A stretch of 64,000 nucleotides of DNA from Paenibacillus plantiphilus (lineage in GTDB: Bacteria > Bacillota > Bacilli > Paenibacillales > Paenibacillaceae). The stretch spans positions 106,184 to 170,183 of the forward strand of contig NZ_CAKMMF010000014.1 of assembly GCF_927798095.1 (NCBI RefSeq). The letters are read 5' to 3'. Position 1 is the first letter of the stretch, and each line of letters begins with the position of its first letter. The notes beneath the pieces are model-generated. The model ran no database searches and was not told where the DNA came from. It saw only the letters and a program-made list of their open reading frames with translations. Shown in pieces: positions 17,814 through 29,800 of the stretch. The translations under genes and the position numbers were made by a program.

Positions 17814-20800
17814 TTAATTTGAATCTGTCTTCACCCAATATTGCGACAGGATGCTGTTTACTTCATTCGGTCTTTCCTGAACAGCCTGCGACCAGCTCAT
17901 ACCAGAGCTTGAAGTATAGGCGGCCATCGCCTGGATCAACTGGTTGACCTGATAATTCATCAGAACATTGCCGTCTTCCGCAATAAACTGCTCCACCTGG
18001 TTGGGAACACCCCCATTCCAATTGTTAACGGTCAACTGATCCGCGGTTCCATCGATCGAGATCGTGAGATGGCTGCCAGACTTGCCCAGAATCAAATCCA
18101 ATGGATTCGCATTCAGATACACAACATCCTCGTTATTGGCAGTTGTGTCATAATCCGTAATCGTATCCTGGCCATACCCATAGCCGAAAATATAAGTATC
18201 ATTGCCGATTCCGCCATCGAGGGTATCGTTGCCAGCTCCGCCATCCAAATAATCAGCGCCAGCCCTGCCGTAGAAGTTGTCATTGCCGCCGAGGCCAATC
18301 ATGTGGTTGCTCTCGTCACCGCCGTACTGCACATCATTGCCTGCAGTGCCAAACGTATAGATTGGCTGGCCGATGACGCTGTCAAAGCCCCACTCCGTTC
18401 CATCGGCGAACAATATCCGTTCCACGCGATAGTACCCAGAGGTATTGAAATATTCACGGATCGTCACTTTGTCCGTACTGCCGACAATACCGATGGTCAA
18501 GCTGTCGCCGCTCCGGCTTAGCTCAACCTCTTGGGGATCAATATCAAACAGCTGCAGCGTGTCGATATTCCCGCTCGCTGAATCATAATCTGTTATCGTA
18601 TCTTCCCCATAGCCTTTGCCGAACAAATACGTATCATTGCCACTATCCCCTTGCAGAATATCGTTGCCAATCCCTCCGTCGAGAACGTCATTGCCGGCTC
18701 CGCCGTAGAGCGAATCATTGTCAGCTCCCCCAAACAACGTGTCATTGCCGGACTCTCCTTGGAGCGTATCATTGCCGCTGCCGCCATCCATTCGATCATC
18801 GCCGGCTCCGCCGATCAATGAATCGATACCAATGCCGCCATCCAGCAGATCGTTTCCGGCTCCGCCTTGCAATGAATCGTTGCCTGCGCCTCCGTCCAAC
18901 TGGTCATTGCCTGCTCCGCTGACAAAAGTATCATTACCGCCCAATCCGCTCATCACATTGATCTCGTCGCCGCCATACTGGGTATCGTTGCCTTCGGTTC
19001 CGACCGTGTAGATGGTTTGGCTTAAGACACCATTGTAATCCCACTTCGTTCCATCCCCGAACTGAATATACTCCACGCGGTAATAGCCGAAAGTGTTGAA
19101 ATATTCACGGATCGTCATTTTGTCCGCAGTTCCGTCAACCAAAATGATCAGGTTATCTCCTATGCGCGAGAGCGTAACCTCATCAGGCATAATATCAACG
19201 AGCTGCAGTGTGTCTGTATTTCCAGCTGTGCTGTCATACTCATAGATGATATCTTGTCCATATCCCTTGCTGAACAGGTAGGTGTCATTGCCCGAGCTGC
19301 CCTCCAGCGTATCATTGTCCGCTCCGCCGTCCAGAATGTCGTCTCCTAAACCGCCATTCAGCAGATCGTCGCCATCTCCGCCAGACAATCTATCATTGCC
19401 TGCCTGACCCTGAAGACTATCATTACCGACTCCGCCGTCCAGAATATCATCGCCAACTCCACCATTCAGAACATCATTGCCGGCTCCGCCATTCAAAGCA
19501 TCATTGCCCGCTCCGCCATCAAGCGTGTCATTGCCACCCAAGCCTAACATATCATTACGCTCTTCACCGCCGACTTGCGAATCATTTCCTTCTGTTCCAA
19601 TGGTGAAAATCTTCTGGCTTATGACACCGCTATAATCCCATGTCACTCCGTCTGAGAACGTAATGCTCTCCACCCGATAATAGCCCAATGAATAGAAATA
19701 GTCCCTTATCGTCACACTGTCCGTACTCCCATTAACGCTAATAATCAGGTGATCGCCGCTTCGACTGAGTTTCACTTCGCTTGAGGCAATATCCATGAAC
19801 TGCAATGTATCTGCGTTTCCGGCTGTCGAATCATATTCGGTGATCGTATCCTGGCCGTCTCCTCTTCTGAACAGATACGTGTCATTGCCGGCGCTGCCTT
19901 CAAGAGAGTCATTACCTGCTCCGCCATCCAGCAGATCCGAACCGGCTCCCCCTCTTAACGAATCTGCTCCAACGCCCCCGTAGAGCTTATCATCGCCAGC
20001 ATCTCCGTTCAATTGGTCATCGCCTGCTCCGCCGTTTAACGTATCATCACCCGTCTGACCGTATAGAGAGTCATTTCCGATGCCGCCATCGAACAGATCA
20101 TCGCCCGCTCCGCCATACAGTCTATCGTGACCGTCAAGACCATAGATGACATTCTTCTCATCGCCGCCGTAGAATGTATCATCGCCCTCAGTTCCCGTTG
20201 TATGCACCTGTTGTCCAATAATGGCGGAATAATCCCATACCGTTCCATCAGCGAACTGAATGCGTTCAATCCGGTAATAACCTGATGATGAGAAATAGCT
20301 TTGAAGCGTAATTTTGTCATCACTTCCTGCTACCCGCACAATGAGGCTTTCATTGTTGTCTCGGGCAAGCACAATCTCGCCTGGATTAATATCTTCCAGA
20401 ATCAATGTGTCGATATTGCCGCTGAGAGCATCGCCGTCATAAATCGTATCTTGACCGGAGCCTTTACGGAACAGATACGTATCATTGCCCGTACCTCCTT
20501 CCAGCGTATCATTCCCCGCGCCTCCGTCCAGCAGATCGGCGCCATTGCCGCCATACAAGCGGTCCGCTCCTTCGCCTCCGCTCAGGCTGTCAGCGCCATC
20601 TTGCCCATTGAGCGAATCATCTCCCGCTCCACCCAGCAGAATGTCATTGCCGATTCCACCCTGCAGACTATCATTGCCCGTGCCGCCATCCAGCAGATCA
20701 TCGCCGCCGCCGCTGTTCAGGCTATCATTGCCGCCCAGCCCAAGCATGACATTCTTCTCATCGCCACCGATAAGCGTATCGTTGAAGTCCTCCGTACCTG

Positions 20801-23800
20801 TTACATATACGGTCTGAGCAAGAATCCCGCTGTAGTCCCATATCGTTCCGTCAGCAAATACAATTTGCTCCACTCTGTAGTATCCGTTGCTGTTAAAATA
20901 CTCCCGGATCATTACGCTGTCCGTGCTGTCCTTCATACTAATCGTGAGATGGTCGCCGGTACGGAGAAGCTTAATCTCGTCAGGAGCAATATCGACCAAC
21001 CGCAAAATATCGTTATTGCCGCTGGTGGAATCCGCTTCATATATGACATCCTGACCAGAGCCCTTGCGGAAAAGATACGTATCGTTGCCCGCGCCGCCTT
21101 CCAGATTATCATTGCCTGCTCCGCCATCCAGCAAGTCGTTGCCATTGTTGCCGTACAACTGATCGGCCCCTTCATCTCCGCTCAGACTGTCATCGCCGTC
21201 TCTGCCATACAGCGTATCGTTTCCGCTGCCGCCTGCCAGTGTATCGTTGCCTGCACCGCCGTCCAGCAGATCATGACCGCTGCCGCCATCCAGCGTATCA
21301 TTGCCGCCTCCGCCATTGAGTCGATCATCGCCGCCAAGACCGCTCATGACATTGCGTTCTTCACCGCCATTTTGCGTATCGTTGCTCTCCGTTCCAATGG
21401 TGAAGATGGTCTGGCTCATGACATGGCTGTACTCCCATAGCGTTCCATCCCCAAACTGGATATTCTCCACGCGATAATAGCCGCTTGTGTTGAAATATTC
21501 ACGGATCGTCACTCGCTCCACGCTGTTAATTATCGAAATGACCAGGTTGTCTCCCATACGAAGGAGCTTCACTTCGCTAGGCAAAATATCAGCGAGCTTC
21601 AGCGTATCCGCGTTTCCGGCTGTCGCATCAGCGTCATAAATTGTATCTTGACCAGAGCCCTTGCTGAACAGATACGTATCGTTGCCGGAGCTGCCCTCCA
21701 GATAATCATTCCCGTTGCCGCCATCCAGAATATCATTGCCGGCTCCGCCAAACAGACGGTCCGCCCCTTCTTCTCCGTACAGACTGTCATTGCCGCCAGA
21801 GCCATAGAGCGCATCTGCCCCGCTGCCGCCGTTCAACATATCGTTTCCATCGCGGCCATCCAGATAATCATTGCCGGAGCCGCCTGCAAGAGCCTCATCC
21901 GCTGCCGTTCCATACTTCGTTACACCTGTAATATCTACAATCGGTTGATTAAGAACATCCTCATAGCTCCAAATCGTTCCATCGCCGAATTGAATCTGTT
22001 CCATCCGATAATTGATATTGAAATAGCCCTGCACCGTTAAGCTGTCTGTACTGCCGCTAATGCTTATGATCAAATCATTGCCGATGCGGCTAAGCATCAC
22101 ATCGTCATGAGCAATATCTAGAAGCTTGAGTATATCGACATTGCCGCTTGCGGAGTCATAGTCGCGGATCGTATCCTGACCATCGCCTCTGCGGAATAGA
22201 TACGTATCATTGCCAGTACCGCCGTCCAAACTATCATCGCCAAGCCCGCCATCGAGAATATCTGCATCTGCACCTCCCGACAACTGGTCTGATCCTGATC
22301 CGCCTAACAGCGTATCGCTTCCAGTTCCGCCATCCAGCGTATCATCCCCGCTACCGCCGTCCAGGAAGTCATTGCCGGCTCCGCCATAAAGCCTGTCATT
22401 GCCGCTGCCTCCCGACAGTTGGTCGTTCCCCTCATTGCCTGTTAAAGTATCATCGCCATCCAAGCCGCTTATCCAATCGTCTCCGCTATTGCCTGTCAGC
22501 GTATCCTGACCTTCTGTTCCAAGGAGGTTCATTGGCTGCCTCAATATATCTTCCTGCGTCCAAACAGTGCCTTCCCCGAACAAAATCCGCTCCACACGGT
22601 AGTTCACACTATAGAAAAAGTGCTGAATCGTAATTCTGTCATTGCTGCCGTTAATAGCGACTATTAGATGATCGCCGCTGCGCGTAAGCGCAACCTCTTG
22701 CGGCGCAATATCAACAAGCTGAAGCGTGTCCAAATTGCCGATCGTTGAATCATTATCAGCAATTAGGTCCTGCCCATCTCCCTTGCGGAACAGATACGTA
22801 TCGTTGCCGAGTCCGCCTCCCAGCGTATCGTTGCCCAGGCCTCCGTCCAGGATATCCGAGCCGGCTCCGCCGGACAGCGTATCATTGCCGGCTCCGCCGT
22901 TCAAGCTGTCATCGCCGTCAGAACCATACAGACCATCATCACCCAAGCCGCCGAGCAGCGTATCATTGCCGACTCCGCCGTCCAAGTAATCATTGCCATT
23001 GCCCCCGTCCAGCAGATCGTTGCCATTGCCGCCATAGAGCGCATCATTACCAGCTGCTCCGGACAATTGATCGTGACCGTCATTGCCGTGCAGCGTATCG
23101 TCACCTGACAAGCCGCTCAGAATATCGTCACCCGAATTCCCGGCCAGCGTATCATTGCCTTCCGTTCCGACCAGATTCATCGCCTGACGATAGACATCGT
23201 CATACGTCCAGACCGTTCCATCCGAGAACGCGACTTGCTCCACACGATAATGATAGCCGTAGGAAGAAGCATGGTAGGTATAGGTATAATAATTTTGAAT
23301 CGTGATTCTATCTTGGCTGCCCTTTACAGCTAGGATCAGATGGTCGCCGTTGCGTGAAATCGCCACCTCATTCGGCATTATGTCGACGAGCCGCAGCGTG
23401 TCCAGATTGCCGGTTGTTCCATCCAAGTCTGTGATAACGTCCTGACCATCTCCCTTGCGGAACAGATACGTATCATTGCCGCTGCCGCCTTCCAGCGTAT
23501 CGTTGCCTTGGCTTCCGTCCAGCGTATCCGACCCTGCTCCGCCGTACAGCGCATCATTGCCTGCCCCGCCATTCAGGCTGTCATCGCCCTCTGAACCATA
23601 CAGACGATCGTTGCCCTCACCGCCATGCAGCGTATCGTTGCCTGCATTGCCGTCCAAATAATCATGGCCTTCGCCACCATCCAGAGCGTCGTTGCCATTG
23701 CCGCCATAGAGCGTATCGTTCCCAGCTCCGCCGGACAACTGATCGTGACCGTCATTGCCATACAAGGCATCATCGCCTGCCATGCCGCTCAGAATATCAT

Positions 23801-26800
23801 CACCCGAATTGCCGGACAGCGTATCATTGCCTTCCGTTCCGACCAAATTCATCGCCTGACGATAGATATCATCATACGTCCAGACTGTTCCGTCCGCGAA
23901 CGCGACTTGCTCCACGCGATAGTGATAGCCGTAGGAAGAAGCATGGTAGGTATGGAGATAATAATTTTGGATCGTAATTCTATCCGCGCTTCCCTTCACA
24001 GCAATAATCAAATGATCGCCGCTGCGCGAAATCGCAACCTCATCCGGCATAATATCGACAAGCCGCAGTCTATCCATATTGCCGCTTGTCCCATCCAGGT
24101 CGGCGATGACGTCCTGACCATCTCCCTTGCGGAACAGATACGTATCATTACCGACACTGCCTTCCAGCGTATCGCTGCCTTGACCTCCGTCCAGCATATC
24201 CGAGCCGGCTCCCCCGTACATCGCATCATTGCCGACTCCGCCATTCAGACTGTCATCGCCCTCAGAACCATACAGACGATCATCGCCAATGCCGCCTACC
24301 AGTGTATCATTGCCGGCTCCGCCGTCCAGATAATCATTGCCGACTCCACCATCCAACAGATCGTTGCCATTGCCGCCATAGAGCGCATCATTACCAGTTG
24401 CTCCGGACAATTGATCGTGACCGTCATTGCCTTGCAGCGTATCGTCACCTGCCATGCCGCTCAGAATATCATCACCCGAATTGCCAGCCAGCGTATCGTT
24501 GCCTTCCGTTCCGATCAGATTCATCGCTTGACGATAAACATCCTCATACGTCCAGACCGTTCCGTCCGCGAACGCAACCTGCTCCACACGATAGTGATAG
24601 CCGTAGGTGGAAGCATGGTAGGTATGGAGATAATAATTTTGGATCGTAATTCTATCCGCGCTTCCCTTAACCGCAATAATCAAATGATCGCCGCTGCGCG
24701 AAATCGCAACCTCATCCGGCATAATATCGACAAGCCGCAGCGTGTCCAGATTGCCGCTTGTTCCATCCAAGTCTGCGATAACGTCCTGCCCATCTCCCTT
24801 GCGGAACAGATACGTATCGTTGCCGATACTGCCTTCTAAAGTATCGTTCCCTAGATTTCCGTCCAGCGTATCCGAGCCGGCTCCGCCATACAGCGCATCA
24901 TTGCCGACTCCGCCATTCAGGCTGTCATCGCCCTCAGAACCATACAGACGATCATCGCCAATACCGCCTACCAGTGTATCATTGCCGGCTCCGCCGTCCA
25001 GATAATCATTGCCGACTCCACCATCCAGCAGATCGTTGCCATTGCCGCCATAGAGCGTATCCATACCAGCACCGCCGGACAACTGATCGTGACCATCATT
25101 GCCATACAAGGCATCATCGCCTGCCAAGCCGCTCAGAATATCATCACCCGAATTGCCGGACAGCGTATCATTGCCTTCCGTTCCGATCAGATTCATCGCC
25201 TGACGATTGACATCCTCATACGTCCAGACCGTCCCGTCCGCGAACGCGACTTGCTCCACGCGATAGTGATAGCCGTAGGAGGAAGCATGGTAGGTATGGG
25301 TGTAATAATTTCGAATCGTGATTCTGTCGTCACTACCCTTTACAGCAATAATCAAATGATCGCCGCTGCGCGAAATCGCAACCTCATCCGGCATAATATC
25401 GACGAGCCGCAGTCTATCCAGATTGCCGCTTGTTCCATCCAAGTCTACGATGACGTCCTGGCCATCTCCCTTGCGGAACAGATACGTATCGTTGCCGATA
25501 CTGCCTTCCAGCGTATCGCTGCCCAGGCCTCCGTCCAGCGTATCCGAGCCTGCTCCGCCATACAGCGCATCATTGCCGACTCCGCCATTCAGGCTGTCAT
25601 CACCGTCAGAACCATACAGATAATCATTGCCATTGCCACCTAGCAGCGTATCATTGCCGGCTCCGCCGTCCAGATAATCATTGCCGACTCCACCATCCAG
25701 CAGATCGTTGCCATTGCCGCCATAGAGCGTATCGATACCTGCTCCGCCGGACAACTGATCGTGACCATCATTACCATACAAGACATCGTCGCCTGACAAG
25801 CCGCTCAGAATATCATCACCCGAATTGCCGGACAGCGTATCGTTGCCTTCCGTTCCGATCAGATTCATCGCTTGACGATAGACATCCTCATACGTCCAGA
25901 CCGTCCCGTCCGCGAACGCGACTTGCTCCACACGATAGTGATAGCCGTAGGAGGAAGCATGGTAGGTATAGGCGTAATAATTTTGAATCGTGATTCTATC
26001 CGTGCTACCCTTAATAGCAATAATCAAATGATCGCCGCTGCGCGAAATCGCAACCTCATCCGGCATAATATCGACAAGCTGCAGTCTATCCAGATTGCCG
26101 CTTGTCCCATCCAGGTCAGCGATGACGTCCTGACCATCTCCCTTGCGGAACAAATACGTATCATTGCCGCTGCCGCCTTCCAACGTATCGCTGCCCAGGC
26201 CTCCGTCCAGCGTATCCGAGCCTGCTCCCCCGTACATCGCATCATTGCCGACTCCGCCATTCAGGCTGTCATCGCCGTCAGAACCATAAAGACTATCATT
26301 ACCCAAGCCGCCGAGCAGCGTATCATTGCCGACTCCGCCGTCCAAGTAATCATTGCCATTGCCCCCGTCCAGCAGATCGTTGCCATTGCCGCCATAGAGC
26401 GCATCATTCCCGGCTGCTCCGGACAATTGATCGTGACCGTCATTGCCTTGCAGCGTATCGTCGCCTGCCAAGCCGCTCAGACTATCATCACCCGAATTGC
26501 CGGTCAGCGTATCATTGCCATCCGTTCCGATCAGATTCATCGCCTGACGATAGACATCCTCATACGTCCAGACCGTCCCATCCGCGAACGCGACTTGCTC
26601 CACTCGATAGTGATAGCCGTAGGAAGAAGAGTAGTAGGAGTAGGCGTAATAATTTTGAATCGTGATTCTATCCGCGCTTCCCTTCACAGCAATAATCAAA
26701 TGATCGCCGCTGCGCGAAATCGCAACCTCATCCGGCATAATATCGACAAGCCGCAGTCTATCCATATTGCCGCTTGTCCCATCCAGGTCGGCGATGACGT

Positions 26801-29800
26801 CCTGACCATCTCCCTTGCGGAACAAATACGTATCATTGCCGCTGCCGCCTTCCAACGTATCGTTGCCAAGGCCTCCGTCCAGCGTATCCAACCCTGATCC
26901 ACCGTACAGCACATCGTTCCCGGAACCGCCGTTCAGGCTGTCATTACCCTCTGAGCCATACAGGCGATCATCACCGCCCTCGCCAAACAATGAATCGTTT
27001 CCTCCGTAACCCTCCAAATAATCATTACCGCTGACGCCTGTAAGGGTGTTGTCCGCAGCTGTTCCATAGAGGGTTATTCCTGTTAATAGCTGGATAGGCT
27101 GATTCAGTACATCCGCATACATCCAAGTGATTCCGTCAGCAAATTCAAACCGTTCGATTCTATAAGCGTGACTATAAAAATAATTCTGGAGTGTTATCCG
27201 ATCATCGCTGTCCGCTAGAGTTATAATCAAATGATCGCCGCTGCGGCTCAGCACAGCTTCACTCGAAGCAATATCCGTCATTCGAAGTGTATCGACATTA
27301 CCTGCAGTTGAATCATAATCATAGATCGTATCCTGGCCATATCCCTTGCTGAATAAATAGACATCATTGCCCGCGCTGCCATCCAGTTGGTCGTTGCCAG
27401 TCCCCCCGTCTAAAAGGTCCGATCCGATGCCGCCATTCAGCACGTCCGAGCCTTCCCCTCCGATCAGACTGTCATCGCCTTCCTGTCCATACAGCGCATC
27501 ATTGCCGCTCCCGCCAATAAGCATATCAATGCCGCTTCCCCCTTCAAGGGTATCATCGCCGCTGCCGCCGTCCAGATAGTCATTACCTGCCCCGCCATTA
27601 AGCGCATCAAAGCCGATACCCCCAAGAAGACGGTCATCTCCTTCATTGCCGTTCAGCCGATCATTTCCTTCAAGGCCGATTAGAACATCGTTGCCGCCAT
27701 TGCCTGTCAGTGTATCCTGATTCTCGGTACCTGTCAGATTCAACGAAAAACTGTACACATCCGCGTATTTCCATATGCTGTCGTCAGCGAATTGAATCTG
27801 TTCGACCAAGGATTGGTTTTGAAAATAGTTCCGAATCGTCACCTTATCCGCACTTCCGTTTACAAGAAGCTCCAGATCATTGCCAATTCGATTGACGGTT
27901 ACCTCTTCAGGCGTTATATCAATGAGCCGCAGCGTGTCCGAAATGCTTCCCGTGCCGTTCTCATTAATCGTATCCTCGCCGTCACCCTTGCGGAACATAT
28001 ACGTATCGTTGCCTGCTCCACCCTCCATATAATCGTTGCCGACGCCGCCATCCAGAAGGTCAGCTCCATCGCCGCCGTACAGCTTGTCAGCTCCCTGATC
28101 GCCATAGAGCGCATCATCGCCGGCCAGCCCGTTAATAATATCATCGCCTTCGGCTCCCTTGAGCGCATCATGAGCAGAGGAGCCATTAACAGTATCATTA
28201 ACCGCAGTACCAAGCCGCGTATATCGGCCTGCCGAATCAATAGTCCATCCCAACGAAGCATCCATCCCCACAAAAGTATCTCTCAGATGCTTCATATCCA
28301 CATTGGCTTCCATCCCCAAGCCGCGAAGCATTCTTACAAACTCGCTGATTTGCTCCCGCCCTTTATCCGGCTCAGTAAGAAACAGGCTCTGCAAACGCTG
28401 CATAACGAGCGAAATGTTGGTTGCAATTGCGCCCGAGGCTCCGATGGAATAAGAGATTGATGCTGTTAATGGCTTGAGATGAGATTGAGAGATCAGCTTG
28501 CCGTATATACTCTCTGATAGCTGTTGATACGCTGCATGCAGCACATCGGCAGCCAAAGCATTCGGAATGCCATTAGAGGATGTGCCAAGGAAGGATTTGC
28601 CCAGCAGCCGCTCCATGGCTGCAATTTTTCTGGCATCAACTAAACCGCCTCTGGAGGTCGGATCAATCTTCGCGCTCCCCGTCCAGCGGTATAGAATATT
28701 GTCCAGCGTAATGGAGCGAACCGTAATGCTCTTCTCCTGCGTGAACGCTGCAACGAGCTTCTTCAGCTCCGCATCCCTTATCATTGCTTGATGAAGAGAA
28801 TGCACATTGCCGTATCCCCGGACGTTCGGAAGCAGCTTGATATCTGTCGGAACGTCAAGAATTTGCTTCGCCTGGCTATTCATTTCATCGCGTACAAGCA
28901 TGTACTCTCCGACTTCATGCACACTGCCATCATGCTTGGCATACGTTCCCACAGCCCGCTTCAGATTTCCCTGCGCGTCTGTCCGATTGACAGCAGTATT
29001 AGAAGTGCTGATCTCCTTAATGTTCAATTGCCCCATCGTAAACAGCTCATCAGAGCTGGATAGCCCGTCCTGATTAAGATCCCGCCAAACTCTCAGTTCC
29101 CCGAATCTGGCATCCCCGGCATTGATTTTCCCATCGCGATTGCTGTCCAGATCCGCCAGCGCAGCGAATCCATTGGCAGCCCTCGTACCATCCGACAATG
29201 GTGTGAAATCCCCGAACAGCTCCGTTCCGTCATTAATGATGCCATCATTATTGCGGTCCATAGCCAGCAAGCCGTCATCCGGCGCTACCCACCCGCTCCG
29301 CTCCGCGAATTCGTTGCCATCATGATCGAAATGCGGACTATCATTCACATTGGTCGTCTCGATTCCATCCCCATCCAGATCAAGGATGAGCGGATCAACA
29401 GGAGCCGGAGCGATAATACTTGCTCTATCAAATTCGGCTGCAATACTACCAATACCAAATTGCATGCCGAACAAGGAATCTCTCGATTTGGCGATTTCAT
29501 CAATGAGTATAGATAAATCGACCTTTTTCAGAACCTTTTGATTCGTATCCATGAACTCTATAAACTGAATAACAGGAGAGAATAAACCATAAATCTCGAT
29601 CTTGTCTGAGTTGCTGAATTTTAACGTCATAAAATCCGACGCTCCTGGCACTGGGAAGGATATCTCCATGTCAGTCCAGCTATAGCCGTTTAGTTGCAAT
29701 ATATTATCGTCGCTGGAATCGATGATCTGGTCAGTGCCATCACCTTTGTGGAACACATAAATATCCGCATCTTCGCCGCCATAAAGCGTATCGTTGCCTG

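Noticed and set aside
20301..26897. Long open frames on the plus strand opposite the RTX gene (such as 20301-21440, 23625-24839, 25872-26897)
   Set aside because: They are reverse-strand readings of the RTX repeats: the repeated nonapeptide codons leave antisense frames free of stops. They lack ribosome binding sites and their sequence repeats with the same 672-bp period.
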